A stretch of DNA of 58,914 bases from IMG/VR virus record IMGVR_UViG_3300031565_014856, positions 1-58,914 of that record. One strand, written 5' to 3'. The notes beneath the pieces are model-generated. The model worked only from the letters and a program-made list of their open reading frames with translations, did no database searches and was not told the origin of the DNA. The DNA comes from a virus. This document shows positions 8,224-15,582 of the stretch, one piece after another (the first letter of the stretch is position 1; every line of letters begins with the position of its first letter). A program made the position numbers and the translations under genes.

Positions 8224-9037
8224 CAATTGCAGATTTTGGTATGTTAAAGGGGTTATTCCTTTTAAACTCAGTTCGATGGTATCTTTGAAGAACCGGATCA
8301 TCTAAATCGCCAATTCCCGATGCAAGGTGAGACTGTAATCTTAAATCGACGAGTTTGTATCCATCTCTTGAAGATCCCTCCCATGTTGGTAAAATTTGGT
8401 CAAGATCAGTCTTTGAAATTCCAAGACCATCAGTTGCCTGGCATTCAATACATTCTTTTAGGGCTTTTTTCTGGAAATCAAATTCTGATTCATTTTCCAT
8501 GATCCAATCTGCCATTTCATAAACCTCAGTTTTCCAGAGGTTCTGAATCATTCCATAATCCCCAACATCTCCATGCAACGTCCAAAAACCAAGAAGATAT
8601 TCCGTATAATTATCTGTTGATAAAACCATACCTTTATGAATTTGCGCCAAATCATAAAGATAAATCATCCGTAAACGAGCCTTAATGTTTCCCCTGCGAA
8701 TCTTCTCGTTGGGTTCTTCAACGTCCCATCCCTCTGGTCCGGTTACTCCCCATATGCTCGTAAAGGCTGATCCCAATTCATATACATCATCAAATGTATG
8801 GCAAAAAGCTTTTCCAACCAGTTCTCCTCGATCTACTTCATCAATTCCATTTCCAAGAGTGATGCTTCGCCCATGCAATTGGATTCCCAATTCGTCGCAT
8901 ACGGGTTTTGCTAATGCAGCACATAGCGTACTGTCAATCCCACCAGATATTCCCATTACAAGGGATTGAATTTTGTTTTTTTCAATGTAACTTTTTAATT
9001 CTGCCCTGATGTTTTGTGTTGCTTTTTCGTAGTTCAT
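8213..9037 (-). CDS. nadE: Ammonia-dependent NAD synthetase
   Basis: 274 aa, the standard length of the single-domain enzyme. It amidates nicotinate adenine dinucleotide to NAD using ATP and ammonia. The PP-loop ATP pyrophosphatase motif SGGIDST is at about residues 31-37. STDNYTEYLLGFWTLHGDVGD near 140 matches the family's second nucleotide-binding region. No glutaminase domain is present. The start overlaps the stop of the 55-residue gene upstream. Together with pncA and pncB it covers salvage except the adenylyltransferase step (NadD), which is not in this window. Confidence 0.94.
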   Translation of the reverse strand: MNYEKATQNIRAELKSYIEKNKIQSLVMGISGGIDSTLCAALAKPVCDELGIQLHGRSITLGNGIDEVDRGELVGKAFCHTFDDVYELGSAFTSIWGVTGPEGWDVEEPNEKIRRGNIKARLRMIYLYDLAQIHKGMVLSTDNYTEYLLGFWTLHGDVGDYGMIQNLWKTEVYEMADWIMENESEFDFQKKALKECIECQATDGLGISKTDLDQILPTWEGSSRDGYKLVDLRLQSHLASGIGDLDDPVLQRYHRTEFKRNNPFNIPKSAIDGV

Positions 9038-9201
9038 TTATGTTTTCTTTCGTTAATTTCTTTTTCTTCCATTTTGCTGATGTATTGATCCACTGTTTTT
9101 AGTTCGGATTTCATTTCTTCTAACAGCTCTTCATCAACCTCGTTTTTGATGGACTCCTTGAGTCTATCTCTGTACTGATAATAATCTCTTACTGTTTCCA
9201 T
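9034..9201 (-). CDS. 55-residue helical protein
   Basis: A complete ORF of 55 codons running from ATG at 9201 to a TGA that overlaps the nadE start codon. The product is almost entirely charged and heptad-like, suggesting a coiled coil. It is the first gene behind the promoter at 9223-9257, so it heads the nadE-pncA operon. Confidence 0.65.
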   Translation of the reverse strand: METVRDYYQYRDRLKESIKNEVDEELLEEMKSELKTVDQYISKMEEKEINERKHK

Positions 9202-9222
9202 GATTTCCTAAAATTGGTTGTT

Positions 9223-9257
9223 GCTAATATAACAAAAATCCACGACAAATAAAAATC
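9223..9257 (-). promoter_or_regulatory. Class I phage promoter before the nadE operon
   Basis: Minus-strand TTTTTGTTATATTAGC preceded by a T-rich stretch and TCGTG, a variant of the common TCGGG element. The ATG at 9201 lies about 22 bases downstream of the box. Confidence 0.6.
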
Positions 9258-9585
9258 AATCCACTTTTAGTTTATATGGTGGTTGAGATGCAATTTGAAC
9301 GTAAATGTTGTTGTACTCTTCAATCTCTTCTTTCGTGAGCTCCCGTGTTGTTGACTTTGGGAAGCATACATTAAAGAATCCGAATCCAGTTACCCAGTTT
9401 CCGATAACATACTCATCTGTCTCATTACCAACAATACAGAGATCTGCTTTTTCTCTTGAAAGCTCTCCCATTTTATGAAAAGCTTTGGTAGCCATTAGAT
9501 ATCTGTGGCCGCCTTCAATTTCAGTCATTTTGGAGGTTTGTGCTTCAACTATTCTAGCACTTTCTTCAGTTGTAATTTTATCCAT
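9256..9585 (-). CDS. Hypothetical protein
   Basis: 109 aa from the ATG at 9585, which overlaps the deaminase stop; a start further upstream would sit inside the deaminase gene. Soluble, mixed alpha/beta composition, with GHRYLMATKAFHKMG and a WVTGFGFFNVCFP segment. No family recognised. Confidence 0.7.
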   Translation of the reverse strand: MDKITTEESARIVEAQTSKMTEIEGGHRYLMATKAFHKMGELSREKADLCIVGNETDEYVIGNWVTGFGFFNVCFPKSTTRELTKEEIEEYNNIYVQIASQPPYKLKVD

Positions 9586-10081
9586 TTTGTCTTTGTTTAG
9601 GTACATATAATAGTCCACGATCTTCAACCCATTTCTTTAATTCTTCTGCATTAGGAACTTCTTGAACGTTTACTTTTTTCAACAACGCAGGGTTTATCTT
9701 TACGCGATCATATAAATAAAGATAATAGACGTTCTTAATCCCAGTCATTGAGATGTTCTTGAGACACTCATTACAAGGAGAAAGGGTTGTATACATATCA
9801 CAACCTTCTACCTCAACAGGGTGTCTTGCAGAGAACATGAGAGCATTCATTTCAGCATGAATCTCATTATCATCACTCCATGCTGAGTGTTTTACCCTAT
9901 CAAAATTGTCTTTATCGAACACGTTACAACAATTTGGCATTCCTCCAGGAGTACCATTAACTCCACTTGAGATAATCCTTCCATCCCTTACAATCAACGC
10001 GCCAACATGGTGCGAAACGCACTTACTCTCGTCTGCCAAAAGAAATGCCATTTTAATATATAGCCCGTGTTTTGTTTTCAT
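9578..10081 (-). CDS. Deoxycytidylate deaminase
   Basis: 167 aa. The zinc-dependent deaminase motif is complete: HAEMNAL near residue 83 provides the His ligand and the catalytic Glu, and PCNEC near 108 the two Cys ligands. An additional Cys/His-rich insertion (CCNVFDKDNF) is typical of phage T4-like dCMP deaminases. The enzyme converts dCMP to dUMP for dTMP synthesis. A dCTP/dTTP allosteric site is usual for the family but not verified here. Confidence 0.92.
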   Translation of the reverse strand: MKTKHGLYIKMAFLLADESKCVSHHVGALIVRDGRIISSGVNGTPGGMPNCCNVFDKDNFDRVKHSAWSDDNEIHAEMNALMFSARHPVEVEGCDMYTTLSPCNECLKNISMTGIKNVYYLYLYDRVKINPALLKKVNVQEVPNAEELKKWVEDRGLLYVPKQRQNG

Positions 10082-10533
10082 GTTATTTTAGTTTTGTGTT
10101 TGGTACCATCTTCATCTACATATGTAAGTTTGACGCCTTCAAACACCAAAAACGAATATTCAGTATCGCCCTGTACTCCATCTACAAATTCCCAGGCATG
10201 TTCATCATTTTCATCATAATCTTCAGAATCAACAGCACAATTTTCAAACATCATCCTTTCTAAAAATTTACATTCCTCTTCTGTGATCTGTTTTTCTTCA
10301 ACAAATTTGCTCATGTCATTACGGTCAAATACGATTCCCCAATGACCGCCAAGAGGTTTCAACGCATTCAACAACCTAACATATCTTTCTAGGTATGGGT
10401 TATCAGCAGAAACATGCACCTTTTCGCTCGTGTTTCCATTAGCATCACCTATCATGTATTCATACTTGAGAATGTAATAGGGATCACTCTTCTTTTTGTT
10501 TTTCTTTTCTTTTTCTTTTACTATTTCTATCAT
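10078..10533 (-). CDS. Hypothetical protein
   Basis: 151 aa from the ATG at 10533, which forms a TGATG stop-start overlap with the gene upstream. A basic N-terminus (about residues 6-16, nearly all Lys and Glu) precedes a mixed domain with a DENDEHAWEFVDGVQGD acidic loop. Not recognised. Confidence 0.7.
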   Translation of the reverse strand: MIEIVKEKEKKNKKKSDPYYILKYEYMIGDANGNTSEKVHVSADNPYLERYVRLLNALKPLGGHWGIVFDRNDMSKFVEEKQITEEECKFLERMMFENCAVDSEDYDENDEHAWEFVDGVQGDTEYSFLVFEGVKLTYVDEDGTKHKTKIT

Positions 10534-11300
10534 CACGCTAGTTTTTTACCTTTTAATAATTCTCTTATAAATCTATTTTCCTCAGTGCCCATAACTTCTT
10601 TTATCCATTGCTTATAGACATTTGGGAATATCAGGCTTATTTCTTCATATGTTTTTCCTGTAATAGAATATGAATCAAATTTTTGTTTGGTGTTATCCGG
10701 AAAATCTATTGAAAGAATATAATCTATCAAATCTGGATAATCCTTATAATTAAATACCCTTTCATCCGCAATAAAACATACTGCAGTTAAGGCATCTTCT
10801 AAATCAGGTTCAGTGAAATATGACATTTTTATAGATCTCGCAATGCCGTCCCCTAATGATAACTGGTCGGCTAATTGATTTAGACTGCCCTTTGAAACTC
10901 CATCAAAATCTCTTTGAGAATTTGTGGTTCCACCATTAAGTATAATCCAGGTTTTCCAGTTTTTTGCAAAATCAATGAACTCCTCATCATCTTTGTAATT
11001 TAGAGCATATTCTACTGCAGCATGTCCTGCTTGTATTGCCTGTTGTATCGGCGAAAGATTATAGGGTACGAAAAAATACATTCTTAATTCCATGTTGTTA
11101 TTTTTAATATTTACGATTTTTCTCGTGGTAACCATCGTGCACTTATCCGCGATTTCCTCGATTCTCTTTTTTGGAATGTCGTAATGATCTTTATGAAACC
11201 AACAATGTTTGATGTTAAGATCATCAGCCATTACATGTAAATTGTCTATAGAATAAGGTTTACAGACAAGGTGTCTCTTGCTATCGCAAAAGTATTTCAC
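10533..11300 (-). CDS. DUF4031 plus PTH2-like fusion protein
   Basis: 255 aa with two regions. Residues 1-60 carry the DUF4031 signature (HLVCKPYSIDNLHVMA, then HKDHYDIPKKR), a small domain common in phages. Residues 72-180 resemble peptidyl-tRNA hydrolase II, with SPIQQAIQAGHAAVEYAL matching the family's conserved N-terminal helix, which carries a QAGHAA motif. PTH2 enzymes release peptides from peptidyl-tRNA. Catalytic competence is not certain, as the C-terminal half is divergent. A second PTH2-family gene with an in-frame TAG lies at 16652. Confidence 0.75.
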   Translation of the reverse strand: MKYFCDSKRHLVCKPYSIDNLHVMADDLNIKHCWFHKDHYDIPKKRIEEIADKCTMVTTRKIVNIKNNNMELRMYFFVPYNLSPIQQAIQAGHAAVEYALNYKDDEEFIDFAKNWKTWIILNGGTTNSQRDFDGVSKGSLNQLADQLSLGDGIARSIKMSYFTEPDLEDALTAVCFIADERVFNYKDYPDLIDYILSIDFPDNTKQKFDSYSITGKTYEEISLIFPNVYKQWIKEVMGTEENRFIRELLKGKKLA

Positions 11301-11557
11301 TCCTTATAATTTTTGATCATTTCCTTAATTTCTGGTGTCACTTCTGCTTTAGGAATGTAAGCAAGCCCAATTCCTTCTTGTTGCATGCTCATTTGTTTAC
11401 GAATTATTATAACCGCAAAGACCGATCCAACATCATCCTGAAAATACGTTACCCCGTCCTTAAATTCGTTGGGGTTTGTACGATCTGAAACTTTGACATT
11501 GCAGGATGTTGTTGCGAAAGCAACAACTATTAAAAATACTGATAAAATTTTCTTCAT
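11297..11557 (-). CDS. Small lipoprotein
   Basis: 86 aa. A lipoprotein signal peptide is clear: basic start, hydrophobic core, then TTSC with Cys at residue 19. The mature part is about 68 residues, soluble. Phage lipoproteins at the host envelope often act in superinfection exclusion or lysis control, but nothing here specifies the role. Confidence 0.75.
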   Translation of the reverse strand: MKKILSVFLIVVAFATTSCNVKVSDRTNPNEFKDGVTYFQDDVGSVFAVIIIRKQMSMQQEGIGLAYIPKAEVTPEIKEMIKNYKE

Positions 11558-11793
11558 GATTTTGTTATTTGTTTAAGAAATATACGTTTGTTTTTTATGC
11601 CTATATAAGGATCTTTAGCATATGATTCATAAGCCCCCATTAACATGACTAACATAAACAGGACTGTTGATATTGAGGCGAAAATAAGCACGCTCATTGT
11701 ACCGAATGAAAATAAAATACAAAACACAATAAAGGTTTTTAGTGTAAGTATCCAAAATTGTTTGGCTGAAATTCTTTTTATGAATCGTTTCAT
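11554..11793 (-). CDS. Two-span membrane protein
   Basis: 79 aa from ATG at 11793, which lies just past the TAG stop of the gene upstream. Two hydrophobic segments, about residues 14-32 and 35-52, are followed by a basic tail. Overlaps the lipoprotein gene by 4 bases. Confidence 0.65.
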   Translation of the reverse strand: MKRFIKRISAKQFWILTLKTFIVFCILFSFGTMSVLIFASISTVLFMLVMLMGAYESYAKDPYIGIKNKRIFLKQITKS

Positions 11794-11797
11794 GTTT

Positions 11798-12091
11798 CTA
11801 TTTTTCAGGAAGCATATACCAATTAATTGTTCGTTTTTCAGTAATTGGCCCATTTTCTTCGTTTGGTATGATAATGATAGTCATCTGACCATAAAATTCT
11901 TCTTTCTTTATTTCCATTTTAATATCACCGCATTTTAAAATAACGAGACTGTCAGTCCTTTCCACTAATGGCATGCAAAAAACGAAAGACATTGCTGTAT
12001 CGTTAGTGGTGGCTTCATCTAACTTAAGCTGCCCAAATGACACTGTTGAGAAGGTTATTAAGATGGCGAGTACTATGTAAATTCTTTTCAT
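11798..12091 (-). CDS. Exported hypothetical protein, probably leaderless mRNA
   Basis: 97 aa with a signal peptide (residues 1-20, cleavage probably after SFG). The ATG lies only four bases after the TATATTTG box of the promoter at 12093-12126, so the transcript is nearly leaderless. This is one of few genes here ending in TAG. Read-through of that TAG would add about 57 codons of unremarkable sequence overlapping the next gene, so TAG acts as a stop here. Confidence 0.7.
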   Translation of the reverse strand: MKRIYIVLAILITFSTVSFGQLKLDEATTNDTAMSFVFCMPLVERTDSLVILKCGDIKMEIKKEEFYGQMTIIIIPNEENGPITEKRTINWYMLPEK

Positions 12092-12092
12092 A

Positions 12093-12140
12093 GGCCAAAT
12101 ATAACAAAAAACCCCGAGATAAAAAATCCCGGGGTTGTTA
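12093..12140 (-). promoter_or_regulatory. Fused terminator and promoter
   Basis: On the minus strand CCCCGGGA, a T-run and TCTCGGGG form a hairpin followed by TTTTTT, a classic intrinsic terminator for the cold-shock gene. The same T-run and the following GTTATATTTG form the promoter of the gene at 12091. One element thus ends one transcript and starts the next. Confidence 0.75.
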
Positions 12141-12158
12141 ATAATCCGTTAAAAAGTT

Positions 12159-12353
12159 TTATACTAAAGATACGTTTACCGCATTTAATCCCTTTTTACC
12201 TTCAACCAGTTCAAATTCAACTTCATCGTTTTCATTTAAAGTGGTTTCATTAATACCAGAAACGTGAACAAAATGTTCTTTTTCTGAATCATTTTCTTTG
12301 ATAAAACCAAAACCTCGGTCTGTGTCAAAGAATTTTACTTTTCCTTGTTTCAT
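12159..12353 (-). CDS. Cold-shock domain protein
   Basis: 64 aa, nearly all one cold-shock domain. The RNP1 motif is present as GFGFI near residue 14 and the RNP2-like HFVHVSG near 28. Such proteins bind single-stranded RNA and DNA, melt secondary structure and can act as antiterminators. It is transcribed alone between two terminators, and could act on the structured RNAs that fill the next 16 kb. Confidence 0.9.
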   Translation of the reverse strand: MKQGKVKFFDTDRGFGFIKENDSEKEHFVHVSGINETTLNENDEVEFELVEGKKGLNAVNVSLV

Positions 12354-12369
12354 TTAATTTGTTTATTTA

Positions 12370-12412
12370 ATTTATAATAAAGAAGACCGAGAAAACTCCC
12401 GGTCTTCGTTCA
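12370..12412 (-). terminator. Intrinsic terminator after the TROVE gene
   Basis: Minus-strand GAAGACCGGGAG, TTTT loop, CTCGGTCTTC and a T-rich tail follow the TROVE stop codon. Strong GC-rich stem in an AT-rich genome. Confidence 0.8.
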
Positions 12413-12415
12413 TTC

Positions 12416-14092
12416 TTATATCTCGATAGCGTTTATAGCATCGATGACTTCGTTGATATTTACTTCCATTTGTGGAATTTTTTCGTAAATATCTTGAGTG
12501 TATCCGTAAAGACGGAATACCTTTTGTCCACCCTTTATAGGAGCGGTTGTTGAATATCCAACAACATCAATCAAGTAAACGTATGGGGTTCCAAACTTGT
12601 TTACATACTTCTTGAAGTTGTCTTCAACTCTACTGTATCCATCTTGCATGTCAGAGATTATTACAACTCTGTCATACTGAGTGTTATTATCTGCGAACAG
12701 ATTGAAGCAAGACGCAAAGTCAGTACCGTGACTACACTTTCCGTTGTAAGAAGTAAACTTCTTCTTCAGAGTGTTAACAGAATCAGTTGGGTTCCATCCA
12801 GTAATCTTTTCAGACCATGATGCAAAGTGATAAACATCACCTCCGATGCCCTTTGCAAAAGTAGCGGCAACTAGTGCAGCCTTCTCAGCAGGGGTTGAGC
12901 TGGATCTCTTACCACCTGGAAGCGCAACGCCTCTACCAGTCATAGAACCAGATGTATCGAATACAACTGCAGTTCTACCTTCAGGAAGCAATTCCTTAAG
13001 GTTTGGAATGGAAGCTTCATACGCCTTTCCAAGCGCATCGGCAACCTTAGCCAATTGACGACCGTTGAATTCAAGAAGCATAACTTCAAGAGCAAGGTCA
13101 ATTTGGTGTGGCCATACAAGTGACTTCTTAATGAACTTAGGTTCAATAAGCAATTCACACGCAGCATCCAATAGAGGAGTATCATTAGTCTTAAGAATGT
13201 TTCTCAAGTTACGAAGCAATGCCAAGTAACCAATCTTCTTAGTCTTGATAAGTTCCGCATAGTTTTCAGTCTTTTGTTCAACGAGAACCTTTTCAGCTTC
13301 CGCCTTAGTGATTTCGCCTGACTTAACTGCTTCTGCAACCTTCTTACCAGTTTCAGTGTTCTTATCTTCAACAGTATTGAACTGCTTTAGGATTCCAAGA
13401 ACAAGAGCACGAAGTGCAGGAACTCTTACAGTTCCTTCAACAACTTCGTTGAATGTGTCCTTTTCGAACTTTGTACCAACAATAGCCTTGATGTAATCTG
13501 CAGTTGGTACATCAACGTAGCCATTCTTTTCAGTTGGAACTGGGTGAACAGCGTTAACGATGTCAACCAAACTCAAAGTGCTAGACTTCATTTGGTACTT
13601 AGCAAGTTCGTACGCATCAGCGTTTTCAATAGCGCCCTTGAAACCTCTCTTCATGGCACCTGGAATGGTATTGGTCTTATTCTTCGCACGGTAGCACGCA
13701 AGAATTTCCATCATATCGTCAAGACGATAGATTATACCACCTTCGTTGCCCTTACGGTTTCTCTTAGAGAAGAATCTCTTTCCAAGTTCATCACCAGAAA
13801 GGTGAGGCAATAGATTAACCGCTCCAACGTGGGTAACGGATCTTTGACCGAATACGCTACGTGCATAGACGAGTGCCTTTGCAGCAAAGAGCTTATCTTT
13901 CTTCGCGATGGTATCAATAACTTCGCGCAAACGAGTTTCGCGTTCTGATTCCTTTTCATAAAAGGTATTCTGGATTCCTGTGGATAGGATTCCTACGAGT
14001 TCATGTTCTGGTCTTTGGGTTTGACCGGATCCACCTTGGTGAGTAGTAGTCTTTTGAACTACAGGTTCTCTCTTTTGATTGTACTTAGACAT
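12416..14092 (-). CDS. TROVE-domain Ro60/Rsr protein with vWA domain
   Basis: 558 aa. The N-terminal two-thirds is a TROVE module: LVGILSTGIQNTFYEKESERETRL near residue 31, then helical repeats with KALVYARSVFGQRSVTHVG. The C-terminal part is a von Willebrand A domain with an intact MIDAS motif DTSGSM near residue 380 and further metal-site segments (HGTDFASCF, ISDMQDG). Bacterial Ro60 proteins form rings that bind misfolded RNA and Y RNAs and can team with exonucleases for RNA decay or rRNA maturation. Unlike its neighbours it has a strong Shine-Dalgarno (AGGAGG, 6 bases before ATG), preceded by an intrinsic terminator and two homologous small RNAs. This layout suggests high and regulated expression. 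Confidence 0.93.
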   Translation of the reverse strand: MSKYNQKREPVVQKTTTHQGGSGQTQRPEHELVGILSTGIQNTFYEKESERETRLREVIDTIAKKDKLFAAKALVYARSVFGQRSVTHVGAVNLLPHLSGDELGKRFFSKRNRKGNEGGIIYRLDDMMEILACYRAKNKTNTIPGAMKRGFKGAIENADAYELAKYQMKSSTLSLVDIVNAVHPVPTEKNGYVDVPTADYIKAIVGTKFEKDTFNEVVEGTVRVPALRALVLGILKQFNTVEDKNTETGKKVAEAVKSGEITKAEAEKVLVEQKTENYAELIKTKKIGYLALLRNLRNILKTNDTPLLDAACELLIEPKFIKKSLVWPHQIDLALEVMLLEFNGRQLAKVADALGKAYEASIPNLKELLPEGRTAVVFDTSGSMTGRGVALPGGKRSSSTPAEKAALVAATFAKGIGGDVYHFASWSEKITGWNPTDSVNTLKKKFTSYNGKCSHGTDFASCFNLFADNNTQYDRVVIISDMQDGYSRVEDNFKKYVNKFGTPYVYLIDVVGYSTTAPIKGGQKVFRLYGYTQDIYEKIPQMEVNINEVIDAINAIEI

Positions 14093-14094
14093 AA

Positions 14095-14104
14095 TTGCCT
14101 CCTT
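14095..14104 (-). promoter_or_regulatory. Strong Shine-Dalgarno of the TROVE gene
   Basis: AGGAGG six bases upstream of ATG at 14092. Most genes in this window have only A/T-rich leaders. The only comparable site is before the YkuK-type gene at 53992, and both follow an intrinsic terminator. Confidence 0.75.
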
Positions 14105-14130
14105 TCATTAATTAAATTTATACTAAAATA

Positions 14131-14166
14131 AAAAAGCCCGAGTGACGTGTGTCTTCTCGGGCTTTT
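14131..14166 (-). terminator. Intrinsic terminator between small RNAs and TROVE gene
   Basis: Minus-strand AAAGCCCGAG and CTCGGGCTTT form a 10-bp stem with a 13-nt loop, followed by a T-run. It ends the small RNAs upstream. Because no promoter is evident between it and the TROVE start, TROVE may depend on read-through, that is on attenuation. Confidence 0.75.
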
Positions 14167-14205
14167 GTAATCCAAATAATCGTAATAAAATGGAATATAA
14201 AGTTA

Positions 14206-14293
14206 GTCGAGAAAATTGGTGAGAGTTTTTCTGTCTGGCTTTCGCCTGATCTTTCTTATGGTTGAAACGAAGTATCTCTTACCTTACTACAAC
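14206..14293 (-). ncRNA. Candidate Y RNA 2
   Basis: An 88-nt RNA (minus strand) beginning GTTGTAGTAAGGTAAGAG and ending CAATTTTCTCGAC. The ends pair (GTTG with CGAC, GGT with ACC, AGAG with CTCT), giving a closed terminal stem with internal loops. The apex contains GGC-GAAA-GCC. It is a homologue of the RNA at 14328-14392 and lies just upstream of the Ro60 gene, the usual place for bacterial Y RNAs. A boxA-like GTTCTTTAAAATATTG lies just upstream (14303-14318). Confidence 0.6.
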
Positions 14294-14327
14294 AGTGCTT
14301 TTCAATATTTTAAAGAACAAAAATTTT

Positions 14328-14392
14328 GTTGAGAAAATTGAGCAGAGTATTTTTTCATTTTTCCTACGAAGTAACTCTATTCTTACTACAAC
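14328..14392 (-). ncRNA. Candidate Y RNA 1
   Basis: A 65-nt RNA beginning GTTGTAGTAAGAATAGAGT and ending ACTCT, CTCAATTTTCTCAAC. End pairing: GTTG with CAAC and AGAGT with ACTCT. It shares the 5' segment, the TACTTCGT block and the 3' CAATTTTCTC block with the copy at 14206-14293, while the loop differs. Conserved ends with variable loops fit Y RNAs, whose terminal stem binds Ro60. Alternative: a tandem regulatory leader. Confidence 0.6.
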
Positions 14393-14395
14393 TAA

Positions 14396-14475
14396 ATTTT
14401 ATATTGGTAAATATATACCAAGTTTCGCTTCTGCGAAAATATTTTTTGTTAATTTTTTGTTAAGATTCAATTTAT
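14396..14475 (-). promoter_or_regulatory. Class II promoter with phased TTAACA repeats
   Basis: Minus strand: TTAACAAAAAATTAACA gives two TTAACA copies with 11-bp spacing. A short TTTCGCAGAAGCGAAA inverted repeat and a TATATTTACC box follow, with the candidate Y RNAs just downstream. Similar phased repeats precede the regulator gene at 48107. Confidence 0.55.
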
Positions 14476-14495
14476 ATATAGAATCCCATTTTTAC

Positions 14496-14720
14496 TCAAT
14501 TGATACTTAGTGCCGAGGATGCTTGATATGTTATGTCGCCGATATAAGGTTGGCTCCAGTCTTGCACATACACATCCTCATATTCTTCGGTTATTATCTC
14601 TCTTCCGAGATAACGTCCTTCACAATCGTACTTGTCGATTGTTTTGGTTACTCTTTTGACCATCTTCATTTGTGGGTTCCATGTTGAGATACCCGGATAA
14701 GTTACATTACAATTTTCCAT
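14496..14720 (-). CDS. Hypothetical protein
   Basis: 74 aa from the ATG at 14720, overlapping the end of the APS kinase gene. It contains an acidic stretch around IITEEYEDVYVQDW. No domain recognised. Between its stop and the candidate Y RNA is an A/T-rich promoter region. Confidence 0.65.
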   Translation of the reverse strand: MENCNVTYPGISTWNPQMKMVKRVTKTIDKYDCEGRYLGREIITEEYEDVYVQDWSQPYIGDITYQASSALSIN

Positions 14721-15534
14721 CACAGTTTATTATTTTACATTCAATCAATTCAAATATACGTTGTGCCTGTAACTTTGTGTTTTCTTTTCCATCTATGTTT
14801 CCATCCACTTTAATAAGAGGATTTTTTGGAACTTCATAAGGTGCACTTATTCCTGTGAAATTTTTTATCTTTCCGTCAATTGCCTTTTGGTAGAGTCCCT
14901 TCACATCTCTATCCATACATTTTTCAATATCTGTGTTAACATAGATCTCGTTAAACCCATCACCAATTATCTTTTTAGCATTGGCTCTTGAAGATCTATA
15001 TGGAGATATGAAAGCTGTTAATACTATTATGCCCGCATCGTTGAAAAGTTTTGCTACTTCGGCAATCCTTCTTATGTTTTCTTCGCGATCGGTTTTCTTA
15101 AATCCTAAGTCAGCATTAATTCCCCATCGTATGTTGTCACCATCAAGAATGAATGTTTTATATCCTTTATTGAATAATAATTTGTCAAGTTCTTCAGCTA
15201 TTGCAGATTTTCCGCTACCCGATAATCCGGTAAACCAAAAAACCGTGGGGTTCTGGTGTAGTTGTGCAGCCCTCTCTTCCTTGCTTTCACCCAACGGTTT
15301 AGGATGAATATTGGCAGGTTTTAATATTTTCTTAGCGAACCTAATTCGCGTAAACCAAAATCTCTCATGATAATAATAAGCAAGCATTTTCACAAACACT
15401 TCGATCAATCCTATATTAAGGGCCATTTGTATGTCGCCACTTAGAAACCATGCAATGGCAATTGTAATTAACGTAGCTGTTATCCTCCATGTTACTGTCT
15501 TTAGAAGATGTCTCTTTTTATCATTTCCAACCAT
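14707..15534 (-). CDS. DUF2061 plus adenylylsulfate kinase fusion
   Basis: 275 aa. Residues 1-65 form a DUF2061 unit with two membrane spans (RITATLITIAIAWFLSG and the following segment). Residues 90-275 are a CysC-type APS kinase: Walker A GLSGSGKS near 99, ILDGDNIRWGINADLGF near 126 for APS binding, then VLTAFISPYR and a lid with NFTGISAPYE. The enzyme phosphorylates adenylyl sulfate to PAPS. Membrane anchoring of a cytosolic kinase in a phage is unusual. PAPS may be used for sulfation or for sulfur assimilation; no sulfotransferase is seen in this window. Confidence 0.87.
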   Translation of the reverse strand: MVGNDKKRHLLKTVTWRITATLITIAIAWFLSGDIQMALNIGLIEVFVKMLAYYYHERFWFTRIRFAKKILKPANIHPKPLGESKEERAAQLHQNPTVFWFTGLSGSGKSAIAEELDKLLFNKGYKTFILDGDNIRWGINADLGFKKTDREENIRRIAEVAKLFNDAGIIVLTAFISPYRSSRANAKKIIGDGFNEIYVNTDIEKCMDRDVKGLYQKAIDGKIKNFTGISAPYEVPKNPLIKVDGNIDGKENTKLQAQRIFELIECKIINCDGKL

Positions 15535-15582
15535 CTTAAAATAAATTGTAGGTACAAAATATATATTAAAACATTAGAATTA

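Noticed and set aside
12416-14092. Full reassignment of TAG to a sense codon
   Set aside because: TAG ends several genes sensibly (11798, 16525, 18714) and the large genes in this window are intact without TAG read-through. Only the PTH2 gene requires it.
14262-14510. Plus-strand ORF opposite the candidate Y RNAs
   Set aside because: Low-complexity translation, no start signal, and it runs antisense through both small RNAs.
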